Of a stretch of 64,000 bases of DNA, positions 52,820 to 61,451 are shown piece after piece. The first letter of the stretch is position 1. The number at the start of each line of letters is the position of its first letter. Under the pieces are notes generated by a model, which was not told the DNA's origin, made no database searches, and saw only the letters and a program-made list of their open reading frames with translations. The position numbers and the translations under genes were made by a program. This DNA is from an uncultured Verrucomicrobiota bacterium (GTDB lineage: Bacteria; Verrucomicrobiota; Verrucomicrobiia; Opitutales; Intestinicryptomonadaceae): contig CASFDK010000037.1 of assembly GCA_949293415.1 (NCBI GenBank), positions 78,306-142,305 of the forward strand, given 5' to 3'.

Positions 52820-53766
52820 AATTTTTGAAGAAAAACTTTCTGTTTCTCGCGCCGATGGCGGGCTTTTCGAATTCGGCGTGCAGGCTCATTTGCAGGGAGT
52901 ACGGCGCGGACGGTGTTGTGGGCGAATTCGTCTACAGCAGGGCGGTGCTGAGCGGGGCGCAGAGGGTGCTCGAGAAAATGGCGTTTGCCGAAGCCGAACG
53001 ACCCGTGGGCATCCAGATTTTCGGCTCGGACGCGGGCGAAATGGCGGAGGCCGCCTCGCTAATCGAGGGGCGTTTTTCGCCCGATTTTATCGACATCAAT
53101 TTCGGGTGTCCCGCGCCGAACGCAACGCACGCGGGGGCGGGTTCGGCTCTGCTGAAAAATCCCAAGCAGATGTGCGCGATAGTTTCGGCGGTTGCGGGCA
53201 TTCTGAAGCGGACGCCCCTGACTGCGAAGATGCGAACGGGTTGGGACGGCCGGTCGATAATCGTGCCCGACGCGGCGCAGGCGCTTGCCGACTCGGGTGC
53301 GCAGATGATTACCCTTCACGGGCGCACGAAAGCCCGCGGCTACGAGGGCGACGCCGATTGGGACTTGATTGAGAAGACGGCGCGCGCGGTGTCCGTGCCG
53401 CTAATCGGCAACGGTTCGGTCGAAAAACTTTCGGCGGAACGCCTTAGAGACAGCGCGTGCGCGGGGTTTATGATAGGGCGCGCCGCGCTCGGCAACCCGT
53501 GGATTTTCCAAGCCGTTCGGGCGAAGCTCGGGGGCGGCGAATATTTCGAGCCGTCGTCGGGCGACCGCGCAAGGCTTGCGCTGCGCTATGCGCAGATTGT
53601 TTCGGGCGGCGGTTATTCGGGCATCGACTCGGAAAATCTTGCGCACGCGAAGGTGCAGATTATGCGTTTTCTGAAAAATTCGGCGGGCTTTAAAAAGTTG
53701 CGTGTCGCGCTTAAGAACATAAATACTTTGGACGAATTAAAGAATTTGCTATGCGACTACATTTGA
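52813..53766 (+). CDS. tRNA-dihydrouridine synthase
   Basis: 317 residues. The FMN-binding barrel starts FLAPMAGFSNSACRLICREYGAD. The catalytic Cys is in DINFGCPAPN, followed by KMRTGW, ITLHGRTKARGYEGDADWDLI, VPLIGNGSV and GFMIGRAALGNPWIF. It reduces specific uridines in tRNA D-loops. This is the DusB-like bacterial type by general form. It overlaps both neighbours (CPBP protease by 7 bases, TPR gene by 16). Confidence 0.93.
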   Translation: MVKFLKKNFLFLAPMAGFSNSACRLICREYGADGVVGEFVYSRAVLSGAQRVLEKMAFAEAERPVGIQIFGSDAGEMAEAASLIEGRFSPDFIDINFGCPAPNATHAGAGSALLKNPKQMCAIVSAVAGILKRTPLTAKMRTGWDGRSIIVPDAAQALADSGAQMITLHGRTKARGYEGDADWDLIEKTARAVSVPLIGNGSVEKLSAERLRDSACAGFMIGRAALGNPWIFQAVRAKLGGGEYFEPSSGDRARLALRYAQIVSGGGYSGIDSENLAHAKVQIMRFLKNSAGFKKLRVALKNINTLDELKNLLCDYI

Positions 53767-54980
53767 TGTTTTCCGCCGCGCTGTTTTCCGCCTCCGCGCT
53801 TTTTGCCGAAAGTCAGGCGGAGTTTTTTGCAAGCGCGATGAAGTTTTTCCTGCGCCGCGACTATCCCGCCGCAAAGGAGATGTTCCGCCAGACCGAGAAC
53901 GCCGACGGGCAGTACGGCGCGCTTTCGCGCTTCTATCTCGCCTCGATTGCGGCGAACGAGGGCGATAAAAACGCGTACGATTTGTTCGAGCGGTCTCTGA
54001 AAAATCCGCCGAAGGACTCGCTTTGCAGGGTCGCCGCGCAGTACGCAAAGTTCGCGATTGCAAATTCGCAGTACAAACGCATTGCCGATGCGCTCGCGCC
54101 GATTGTCGCGGCGGGAAAATCCGATTCGCTCGTCGATTGGTACTACGCGTACGCGCTGTACGGGTCGGGCGAAAAGGTCAGGGCTTCGGAGTTTTTCGCG
54201 GGGGCGGTAAAAAAATATTTCGGCGACGCAGACGCCGTGGGAATGGACGTTTTCGTCGAATCCGCCGCGGACGGCGATGTTTTCGCAAAGTCGTTTTCGG
54301 CGGCTTCGCTGCCCGTTTCGACGGATGTCGGCAGGGCGCGTGCGGAGGTTTTCGAAGGCAAAAAAATAACCGTCCCGCAGGACAAAATAAGCGTGCTTGC
54401 GCAGATTGTGCTTGCCGAGTCGGGCGCGGATGTCGACGAAAAGCTTCTCGCCGAGCAGGTCTATAAATTCAGGGACGCGCCGTTCGCGTGGCGCGGCTCG
54501 CTTGTCCTTGCGCGGATTGCGATTGAAAAAAAACGGTACGCCCAAGCCGAAATTTACGCGCGCGATGCCGAGCTTCTTGCGCCGCTCGATTTCGAATCGC
54601 TGATGCCGGTCTATATGACCCTCGGCGATGCGTGCAGGCTTGTGAAGAAATACGACGACGCGCGCTATTACTACCAGAAGATTTTCATGCGCCGCAAGAT
54701 CTACGGTGAGCCTGCTGCGGAGTCGCTCTACAAGACGGGGCTTTGCTGGTTCGAGCAGGGCGACTGGGGCAAGGCGCACGCGTATTTCGAGCGCGTATTT
54801 GTAGCGTACTTCAACTTCGAATACTGGGGGAGCAGGGCGTATTATTACGACGCGCGCGCCCTCTATTCGCTCGGCTTAAGCCGCGACGCGAACGCGACTC
54901 TTCTTGAATATTTCCGCCGCGCAAAAGATACAAAGTCGGAGATTTACAAAGAGGCTAAGGCGTTCTACTCGCAGATATAA
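53751..54980 (+). CDS. Exported TPR-repeat protein
   Basis: 409 residues, signal peptide at 1-19 (RLHLMFSAALFSASALFAES). Helical repeats of TPR type run through the protein, clearest at YPAAKEMFRQTENADGQYGALSRFYLASIAANEG and at 285-400 (LMPVYMTLGDACRLVKKYDDARYYYQKIFMRRKIYGEPAAESLYKTGLCWFEQGDWGKAHAYFERVF). Probably a periplasmic scaffold. It overlaps dus, so is in the same operon, but no partner points to its role. Confidence 0.75.
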   Translation: MRLHLMFSAALFSASALFAESQAEFFASAMKFFLRRDYPAAKEMFRQTENADGQYGALSRFYLASIAANEGDKNAYDLFERSLKNPPKDSLCRVAAQYAKFAIANSQYKRIADALAPIVAAGKSDSLVDWYYAYALYGSGEKVRASEFFAGAVKKYFGDADAVGMDVFVESAADGDVFAKSFSAASLPVSTDVGRARAEVFEGKKITVPQDKISVLAQIVLAESGADVDEKLLAEQVYKFRDAPFAWRGSLVLARIAIEKKRYAQAEIYARDAELLAPLDFESLMPVYMTLGDACRLVKKYDDARYYYQKIFMRRKIYGEPAAESLYKTGLCWFEQGDWGKAHAYFERVFVAYFNFEYWGSRAYYYDARALYSLGLSRDANATLLEYFRRAKDTKSEIYKEAKAFYSQI

Positions 54981-55051
54981 CGGCGGGCTTGTCGCGAAAC
55001 GGCATATCGTTGGATTCTATTGTCTTCGGATGCCTTCGGGCGACAAAACGT

Positions 55052-55079
55052 TTGACACTTTTGCGCCCGACTTTAGTCT
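55052..55079 (+). promoter_or_regulatory. Candidate promoter close to the phosphoesterase start codon
   Basis: TTGACA, 16 bases, TAGTCT. The -10 ends eight bases before the ATG at 55088, so the transcript would be almost or fully leaderless. This agrees with the absence of a ribosome binding site. Confidence 0.5.
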
Positions 55080-55087
55080 GTCCGTAT

Positions 55088-56104
55088 ATGAAAAGACGCG
55101 ATTTTTTGAGAGGGGCGGCGTTGCTCGCGGGCGGATTTACTTCGTCGGAGGCGTTCGCCGCCGACAATTCGGACAGTGTAAAGTTTTCGGTTTTCGCCGA
55201 TATGCACTTCCGCGTCGGCAACTATAATTGGACGGTCGAGCGGATGGCGCAGATTCTCGACCGCGCCCGCAAAAACAGGGTCGATTTCATAATCCATTGC
55301 GGCGATTTGTGCCACAACGTGAAAACCGCCGCCCCCATTCTCGACCAGTACAACAATTTCGAGCTGCCCCACTACCACGTTATGGGCAACCACGATTTCG
55401 AGGCGACAAAAACGCTCGAAGATGTCGTAAACGCCTATCAGATGAAGGACGGCAATTTCTACTCGTTCGACAGGGGCGCGTTCCGTTTCGTAGTTCTGGA
55501 CACGAATTATTTCCGCCGTCCCGACGGCTCGATTATGCACTACGCCTCGTCTACGGCGTACGAAAAGTGCCACCAAAAGGAGGCGATTGTAACGCCCGAA
55601 CAGGTTGCGATGTTGCGCGAAAAAATCTCTACGGCAAAAGGTCCGTGCGTCGTCTTTTCGCACCACGGCTTCAAGTACACGAGCGGTATAACGAATGCGG
55701 CGGAGGTCAAAAAAGCCGTGTTCGAGTCGCAAAAGTTCCCCGTGATGTGGATAAACGGGCACCACCACCGCAATAGTCTCAAGCTCGAAAACGAAGTCGC
55801 GTTCTTCAACCTCAACAGCACGACTTCGGAGTGGGTAGACAAGCCGCATCAGGCGTATCCGCAGGAAATTATGAAAAAGTGCGCGGTCTCAAAGCACGAA
55901 CTTCTCTTCGACACGCCCGTACACGCAATCGTAACCATTACCAAAGACGGCGAATTTACAATCGAAGGAATGGAGGGGAAAATGTTTATGGGCATAACAC
56001 CCGAAATGACCGGCAATAAATCGCACGATTCCGAGGGGCTGCCCGTGGAGGCGAAGGTACTTTCTTCGCGCTTCAAACTGTATCCGCCGAACCCGAAGCG
56101 ATAG
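55088..56104 (+). CDS. Tat-exported metallophosphoesterase
   Basis: 338 residues from the ATG at 55088. The N-terminus KRRDFLRGAALLAGGFTSSEAFAA is a twin-arginine signal, so the protein is exported folded. Calcineurin-like metal motifs: FADMHFRVGN, IHCGDLCHN, VMGNHDFEA, FSHHGFKY and NGHHHRNS. It hydrolyses a phosphoester in the periplasm or outside. Substrate unknown; relatives act on nucleotides or phospholipids. It is separate from the TPR operon upstream. Confidence 0.87.
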   Translation: MKRRDFLRGAALLAGGFTSSEAFAADNSDSVKFSVFADMHFRVGNYNWTVERMAQILDRARKNRVDFIIHCGDLCHNVKTAAPILDQYNNFELPHYHVMGNHDFEATKTLEDVVNAYQMKDGNFYSFDRGAFRFVVLDTNYFRRPDGSIMHYASSTAYEKCHQKEAIVTPEQVAMLREKISTAKGPCVVFSHHGFKYTSGITNAAEVKKAVFESQKFPVMWINGHHHRNSLKLENEVAFFNLNSTTSEWVDKPHQAYPQEIMKKCAVSKHELLFDTPVHAIVTITKDGEFTIEGMEGKMFMGITPEMTGNKSHDSEGLPVEAKVLSSRFKLYPPNPKR

Positions 56105-56184
56105 AATAGCGCGTTTTTTGCGAAACGCCCGCCGACATTTAATTGTATTATTTTGATTTTTTCTAATGTTCCGCGCGGTATCGT

Positions 56185-56213
56185 TTGACTTGCGCGGAAG
56201 TTTTTTTTACCTG
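56185..56213 (+). promoter_or_regulatory. Candidate promoter close to the sugar kinase start codon
   Basis: TTGACT, 17 bases, TACCTG. The -10 ends seven bases before the ATG at 56221, again implying a leaderless or nearly leaderless mRNA. Confidence 0.45.
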
Positions 56214-56220
56214 TTTTGCG

Positions 56221-57066
56221 ATGATTTTAATTGCTGACAGTGGTACTACAAAAACCGACTGGCGTGTCTGCGGCGCAAACGGCGCGGTCGAACGCATTTC
56301 GACCGAGGGCATAAACCCCGTCTTTCAGTCGCCCGAAAGGCTCGACGAAGTTTTGCGGACGGCTCTCAAGCCGAAGCTCTGTGGCGCGCCGGTTTCGAAA
56401 ATCTATTTCTACAGCGCGGGCATAGCGGCGTCGCACGAGGCAACGGCGGCTCTGCTTGCGGCGTTCGAAAAGAACTTTGCGGGCTGCGAATTTTTCGTCG
56501 AAACCGACAAGCTGGGGTCGGCGCGCGCGCTTTGCGGACACTCGGCGGGTATTGCGTGCATAATGGGCACGGGCTCGAACTCGTGCTTTTACGACGGCGG
56601 GAAAATCGCAATCGACAACGTGGGCGGCGGCTTCATTTTGGGCGACGAGGGCGGCGGGGCTTCGCTCGGAAGGCGGCTGCTATCCGACTTCATCCGCGGT
56701 CTTCTCCCCGAGCGTGTGGCTTCGGCAATCCGCGAACGCTACGGATTGGACTATTTCAAAATCATCGACAACGTTTACAAACGCCCGATGCCCAACAGAT
56801 ACTTGGCGTCGTTCTCGCCGTTCATCGAGGAGTTTCTCGACGAGCCGCACGTTTGCGAAATCGTCGATTCGCAGTTCGACTCCTTCATACGCCGAAACGT
56901 ACTGCGCTTCGACACGGCGAAGTATCCGATGAACGCGGTAGGTTCGGTTGCGCATTTCTTCCGAAAAAATCTCGAACGCGCGGCGGAGCGCAACGGTGTG
57001 CGGCTCGGGCGCATTCTGAAATCGCCGATTGACGCGCTTGTCGGGTACCATTCAAAGGATTTGTAG
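56221..57066 (+). CDS. BadF/BadG-type ATPase, N-acetylglucosamine kinase-like
   Basis: 281 residues from the ATG at 56221. ASKHA phosphate loops LIADSGTTKTDWRV and IMGTGSNSCFYDG, and LGDEGGGASLGRRLLSDF, characteristic of bacterial homologues of N-acetylglucosamine kinase. It probably phosphorylates an amino sugar released from peptidoglycan or host glycans. The next gene, four bases on, is an MFS transporter, which suggests a sugar uptake and activation pair. The exact sugar is not determined by the sequence. Confidence 0.82.
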   Translation: MILIADSGTTKTDWRVCGANGAVERISTEGINPVFQSPERLDEVLRTALKPKLCGAPVSKIYFYSAGIAASHEATAALLAAFEKNFAGCEFFVETDKLGSARALCGHSAGIACIMGTGSNSCFYDGGKIAIDNVGGGFILGDEGGGASLGRRLLSDFIRGLLPERVASAIRERYGLDYFKIIDNVYKRPMPNRYLASFSPFIEEFLDEPHVCEIVDSQFDSFIRRNVLRFDTAKYPMNAVGSVAHFFRKNLERAAERNGVRLGRILKSPIDALVGYHSKDL

Positions 57067-57070
57067 AATT

Positions 57071-58372
57071 ATGTCGTTTTTCAAACCCGATACACAGCGT
57101 TCCTTCTACAAGTGGGAAATTCTCATTTTCCTCTGGATTGCGTTTTTTCTCAATCAGGCAGACAGGCAGATTTTCAACGTTCTGCTGACATCGATTCAAA
57201 GCGATATGCACCTGAGCGACGCGCAGATGGGGCTTATCGCAACGATTTTCAATTTCGCCTTCGCCATACTCGTGCCTATTTCGGGGCTTTTGGGCGACAG
57301 AATGAGCAAGCGCAACATTCTTGTCTTCAGTATCCTGCTTTGGAGCATTGCAACCTCGATGACGGGGCTTAGCCACACTATGTGGATGTTCATTGTCTTC
57401 AGAAGTTTGGCGACGGGCATGGGTGAAGCCGCCTTCGGCCCCGCCTACATTTCGACGCTTGCCGACTACCACAAGGAGACCCGCGCGCTCGCAATGAGCA
57501 TCCATCAGACAAGCTACTACTTCGGCGTGATTGCAAGCAGTATGATTGCAACATATATCGGCGGGTTGTTTGGCTGGCGGATAGCGTTTATAGTTTTCGG
57601 CGCGGTCGGAATTGTCCACGGAATTTTGATGCTAATTAGAATGCGCGACGCGCCCAAGCACCACGCGGAACATCCCGCGCCGCAATCATCCGAAAAGCCG
57701 GTTTCAAGCGCGGCGAAATCGCCGAGCCTGCTCGACTCGCTTTCGATTATCTTCCGCGTCCCCACCGCCGTGATTGTGATGGTCTCGTTCAGCGGTCTGA
57801 TTTTCGTGCTGACGGGCTATCTGACTTGGATGCCCGCATATCTCGAAACGGAAATCGGCATGACGAAAGAGGCGGCTGGGTTCAACGCCGTTTTCTATAC
57901 GCATATTGCGGCGTTTGCGGGCGTGGTTCTCGCGGGGAGAATGTCGGATGTCGTGGCGCGTATCAATCCCGCGAACAGAATTTTGATGCAGAGCCTCGGG
58001 CTTTTGGCGGCAGTGCCGTTTATCGTAATGATGGGCTCGGCTTCGAGAGAACTTCTGATTTTTATCGGGCTTGCGGGCTTCGGTTTCGCGAGGGCGTTTT
58101 TCGACGCAAATACATATCCCGTGCTTTACGACGTTATTCCCGAAAAATACAGAAGCTCGGCTTCGGGCATTATGCTGATGGCGGGCTTCGGCTTCGGTTC
58201 GCTTGCGGCGGTGATACTCGGGCTTCTCAAGCCGGTACTGGGGTTGAGCTTGGGAATCTCGCTGCTTGCGGCTGTATGGGTGCCGTGCTCGCTGCTACTT
58301 TTCATAGGTTACAAATTTACTTACCGCCGCGACTTTGCAAAGCGCGAAGCCGTCGACGCCGCTTCCGACTAG
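57071..58372 (+). CDS. MFS transporter
   Basis: 433 residues, 12 predicted membrane helices with a central cytoplasmic loop (about 195-225, HHAEHPAPQSSEKPVSSAAKSPS). The MFS motif between helices 2 and 3 reads GLLGDRMSKRNILV. FFLNQADRQIFNVLL near the start and GMGEAAFGPAYISTLAD resemble organic anion/sugar acid transporters. It is co-transcribed with the sugar kinase, so a sugar or amino-sugar substrate is inferred. A bidirectional terminator follows. Confidence 0.88.
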   Translation: MSFFKPDTQRSFYKWEILIFLWIAFFLNQADRQIFNVLLTSIQSDMHLSDAQMGLIATIFNFAFAILVPISGLLGDRMSKRNILVFSILLWSIATSMTGLSHTMWMFIVFRSLATGMGEAAFGPAYISTLADYHKETRALAMSIHQTSYYFGVIASSMIATYIGGLFGWRIAFIVFGAVGIVHGILMLIRMRDAPKHHAEHPAPQSSEKPVSSAAKSPSLLDSLSIIFRVPTAVIVMVSFSGLIFVLTGYLTWMPAYLETEIGMTKEAAGFNAVFYTHIAAFAGVVLAGRMSDVVARINPANRILMQSLGLLAAVPFIVMMGSASRELLIFIGLAGFGFARAFFDANTYPVLYDVIPEKYRSSASGIMLMAGFGFGSLAAVILGLLKPVLGLSLGISLLAAVWVPCSLLLFIGYKFTYRRDFAKREAVDAASD

Positions 58373-58392
58373 TCCGCTTTTACGGACGCAAC

Positions 58393-58430
58393 AAAAAACG
58401 GATATCGGTTCGTTCCGATGTCCGTTTTTT
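58393..58430. terminator. Bidirectional terminator between convergent genes
   Basis: A6-CGGATATCGG / CCGATGTCCG-T6, near-perfect stem with a TTCGTT loop. Confidence 0.93.
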
Positions 58431-58449
58431 GTTTTGTATGCGGGCGTTC

Positions 58450-59784
58450 CTATTTCTGCTTGGCTTTCGCTTCGTTTACAAAGTCGACGATTTTCTTCAT
58501 CATCAAATCGTTTTCCCACTGCGGGGCGAGGTGGCGCGCCTCGGTGACGGGCACAAGCTCTTTCTTCGTCCTGATATTGTTATAGGCGGCGAATGCGCTT
58601 GTCGGTTCGCAAACGTCGTCGGCGTAGTGGATTGTGAAGATGGCGGGGCACTTTACGCGTTCGGCGAAGTTGACCGCATCGACATAGCGCGCAGCTTCCG
58701 TCTTTTCGCGGTCGAAGTTGCCGTTTGCGTCCTTTGTCTTTACGAAGTGCGGCCAGCCCGTGGTACGGTTTACGAAAATGCCCGTGTGGTCGCAGAGCGC
58801 GGGATATTTTGCGACGAGCAGGGTGATTTTGTCGCTGCGCAGAGCCGCGCCCGCTATCGCCTGTCCCGCGCCCTGACTGCCGCCGTAGATGACGAGATTT
58901 TTGCCGTCCCACTGCGGTTGCGCCGTTGCGATTTCTATTGCGCGCATAACGCGCATAAAGGCGGTTCTGAAGAAAATTGTCTCGCGAGAGTTGCTGTTTT
59001 TCGTTTCGTAACCGCGCAGCGTAGTGCGTTGCAGATTGCGGTAGAATTCGTTGGGCTTACCGTTCGGAATTCCGTGCACGTTGAAGCTCAACGCCAGAAA
59101 GCCGTTGTTTGCCCAGTCTCCCGCAATGCTCGACGAATACACGCCCGCGCCCTGCGGCAGAATGATTGCAGGCAGCGATTTCGGCGCGGAATTTTTCTTC
59201 ATCGTAATATACGCGCTGAATTTGCCATTGAAAGTATCCGCCTGCACGTCGAAGATGTCGTACGCGCTTGTGGGTTTGTTCACTCGCGTGAGCTTTACGT
59301 TCATCGGAATATCCTTGAGGATTTTCTTCTGTCTGTTCCAGAATGCGTCGAAGTCGCGCGGGGCGGGGGCACTTGGCTTGATTTTGAGCGGGTCGAAACC
59401 CGCGCCCGCAAGCATTTCCACGCGGGCTGCTTTTTTGTCGGCGGTTGCGGGGACATCAACGTAAATCTTGCACTTCAGAAAGCCCGCTTCACCGAGCGTG
59501 CCGACCGACTTGAATTCGCCGTTCGCGTCGGTTTCGCCCGAAAAATCGAGGCGCGGCGGCACCGAGTCTTTCGTGATGTTTCCGGCGAGTTTTACGCCCG
59601 ATACGGGCTTGCCGTCGCGCTTGACGGTCAGCTTGAACGTTGCGTCTTCGCCGATTTTATAGACCGCGCTTTCTCGCTCGGCTTTGAGGGTTATCTCGTA
59701 GCCGTTTGACGTCTTCGTTTCGGCATCGGCGAAGACCGTCGCGAATGCGGTTAATGCGGCAATCAGGAACTTTGGTGTTCTCAT
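58450..59784 (-). CDS. Exported acetylxylan esterase (CE7-like)
   Basis: 444 residues, signal peptide 1-21. An N-terminal immunoglobulin-like domain (about 25-130, YKIGEDATFKLTVKRDGKPVSGVKL) precedes an alpha/beta-hydrolase of the AXE1/CE7 family. The nucleophile Ser is in YGGSQGAGQAI, the acid in HYADDVCEPTSA and the His in ARHLAPQW. It would remove acetyl groups from xylan fragments or cephalosporin-like esters. It fits a glycan-degrading lifestyle. It lies downstream of nadD-rsfS but is likely separate. Confidence 0.88.
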   Translation of the reverse strand: MRTPKFLIAALTAFATVFADAETKTSNGYEITLKAERESAVYKIGEDATFKLTVKRDGKPVSGVKLAGNITKDSVPPRLDFSGETDANGEFKSVGTLGEAGFLKCKIYVDVPATADKKAARVEMLAGAGFDPLKIKPSAPAPRDFDAFWNRQKKILKDIPMNVKLTRVNKPTSAYDIFDVQADTFNGKFSAYITMKKNSAPKSLPAIILPQGAGVYSSSIAGDWANNGFLALSFNVHGIPNGKPNEFYRNLQRTTLRGYETKNSNSRETIFFRTAFMRVMRAIEIATAQPQWDGKNLVIYGGSQGAGQAIAGAALRSDKITLLVAKYPALCDHTGIFVNRTTGWPHFVKTKDANGNFDREKTEAARYVDAVNFAERVKCPAIFTIHYADDVCEPTSAFAAYNNIRTKKELVPVTEARHLAPQWENDLMMKKIVDFVNEAKAKQK

Positions 59785-59801
59785 ATCTTAAAATTTAGCG
59801 A

Positions 59802-60386
59802 TTAGAACTTGACTTCTTCCGCGTCCTTCCAGAGCGATTCTATTCCGTAGAGACCGCGCTGTTCGGGCAGGAAGATGTGCGCCATAAAATCGAACGCATC
59901 GACTACGACCCAGCCGCTCGACGTGTTGTAGTCGCGTCCGACCGATTTTACGCCGAGGTCTTTGAGCGTGCGCTCAAGCTCGCCCGCGAGCGCGCGCAGG
60001 TGCGGTTCGGAGTTTGCCGTGGCTATGACGAAATAGTTTGTAATCGGCGACTTCCCGCGAACGTCGAGCACCTTGATGTCGTCCGCCTTCTTGTCGTCGA
60101 GGGCTGTACGGCATTTTTCGACAACTTCAAGCGTGGGGTCGAGCTTCTTCTTTGCGAATTTTTTGGCTGTCGTTTTCTTTGCCACAGTCTTTTTTGTCGC
60201 CGTCTTTTTTGCGGGAACTTTCTTTGTCGCGGTTTTCTTGGTCGCCGTCTTCTTGGCGGTTGTCTTTTTTTCGGCGGATTTCGCCGCCGTTTTCTTCGCA
60301 ACCGTTTTCTTTGTTGCGGCTTTTTTCACCGCAGCGGTCTTTTTTGCTGCGGCTTTCTTGGTGGTTGTCTTTTTTGCTTTTTCCAT
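59802..60386 (-). CDS. rsfS: Ribosomal silencing factor RsfS with a histone-like N-terminal tail
   Basis: 194 residues. Residues 84-194 are a complete RsfS domain (VVEKCRTALDDKKADDIKVLDVRGKSPITNYFVIATANSEPHLRALAGELE ... GWVVVDAFDFMAHIFLPEQRGLYGIESLW). RsfS binds uL14 on the large subunit and blocks 70S formation in starvation. Residues 1-81 are a pure Lys/Ala/Thr repeat (TKKTAAKKTATKK) like histone H1 tails, with no break in frame. It is one base after nadD, the common nadD-rsfS pair, which supports this being the native gene. Confidence 0.92.
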   Translation of the reverse strand: MEKAKKTTTKKAAAKKTAAVKKAATKKTVAKKTAAKSAEKKTTAKKTATKKTATKKVPAKKTATKKTVAKKTTAKKFAKKKLDPTLEVVEKCRTALDDKKADDIKVLDVRGKSPITNYFVIATANSEPHLRALAGELERTLKDLGVKSVGRDYNTSSGWVVVDAFDFMAHIFLPEQRGLYGIESLWKDAEEVKF

Positions 60387-60387
60387 A

Positions 60388-60990
60388 TCAGGTATTGTAT
60401 AATTTGTTTTTCAAAATATAGTTTTCCACTTCGGGGTCGAGCATATTCAGATGCCGTTCGCCGCGGGCGAGAGCGTTTCTGATTTCAGTCGAGCTGTGCG
60501 GTACGGGCGCGAAATCGAAAAATTCGAGTTTTACGAAACTCGGCAAGTGCGATATGTCGGCATCGAAGCCCTCCCGCGTCGCGCAGGCAAACGACACTAT
60601 TTTCGAAAGCTTCTCTATCTTGTGCCATTTCGGAAGTTTTGCGATGTGGTCGGCTCCCACAATCCATATTATGTCTTTTTGTGGATTTTCCGCCGCGAGA
60701 TGTTTTGCGGTGTCTATTGCGTAGCTCGTGCCGCCGCGCGTTATTTCGAATGTCGATATACTGTGCGGCGGGGTGAAGTTGCGCAACGCTATCGAGAGCA
60801 TATCGAGCCTGTTCCGCGCGCTCGACCGCACGGGCGCGTCGCGAAGCGGAGCCTGAAACGCGGGCACGAAAACGATTTTGTCAACCGTTCCCGTTTCGAC
60901 CGCCGCGCGGGCAAGCATAATGTGTCCGAGGTGCACAGGGTCGAAACTGCCGCCCATTACGCCGAGAGTCTGTCCATTAGCCGTACCCAT
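60388..60990 (-). CDS. nadD: Nicotinate-nucleotide adenylyltransferase
   Basis: 200 residues. GVMGGSFDPVHLGHIMLARAA contains the nucleotidyltransferase HxGH motif, IWIVGADHIAKLPKWHKIEKL the conserved NadD signature, and PHSSTEIRNALARGE the C-terminal ISSTxIR-like motif. It adenylates nicotinate mononucleotide for NAD synthesis. Followed by rsfS with one base between. Confidence 0.95.
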   Translation of the reverse strand: MGTANGQTLGVMGGSFDPVHLGHIMLARAAVETGTVDKIVFVPAFQAPLRDAPVRSSARNRLDMLSIALRNFTPPHSISTFEITRGGTSYAIDTAKHLAAENPQKDIIWIVGADHIAKLPKWHKIEKLSKIVSFACATREGFDADISHLPSFVKLEFFDFAPVPHSSTEIRNALARGERHLNMLDPEVENYILKNKLYNT

Positions 60991-61192
60991 CTTTTTTGAA
61001 ATTACGCAATATTAACCGAAATATCGCCAAAAAGAAAAACAAATTTTTGCGTTTCTGACGCAATTTGAAGCATTCGGGCGGGATTTTTTGTAAAAATAAG
61101 AGTAGGGGAAATTTTTTCGAACAAAACAAAATCCGAGATGTCTTATTGAATATGTTTGTTTTGTAGCTTGTAGTAGTTCAATTGTTGAAGTG

Positions 61193-61223
61193 GCGCGTCG
61201 GAGAGATCCGACGCGCTTTTTTT
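61193..61223 (+). terminator. Strong terminator with no recognised gene before it
   Basis: Perfect 9-bp stem GCGCGTCGG / CCGACGCGC with AGAGAT loop and seven T. The 200 bases before it (60991-61192) are AT-rich, with no gene on either strand, so it may end a small RNA on the plus strand. Confidence 0.85.
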
Positions 61224-61362
61224 GGGGGCAATTGCGATTGCTTTTGCATTGAAGCGTCGTTGCTCCGGAAAATAAGACTGCGAATGTAGGACTACTACAA
61301 TTCGCCCCCTTATTTTCCTCTGCGCCTACCTTCAATAGCAAAATCAATACACACTTGCCCCC
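61224..61362. repeat. 139-base foldback (long imperfect inverted repeat)
   Basis: Outer arms 61224-61254 and 61330-61362 (GGGGGCAA ... ATTGAAG against CTTCAAT ... TTGCCCCC), middle arms GGAAAATAAG (61267-61276) and CTTATTTTCC (61309-61318), inner arms GCGAATGTAG (61280-61289) and CTACAATTCGC (61295-61305). The whole unit folds on itself. It encodes no protein. It could be a MITE-like element or a structured RNA. Confidence 0.7.
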
Positions 61363-61451
61363 AAAAGGGACGAGTCCGAGAGTGTGTTCGAACCTTTTAG
61401 GAAAATTGGCAGACTGCAGCCTGTACGCAAGGAGGGGAAAATAACGAAGCG

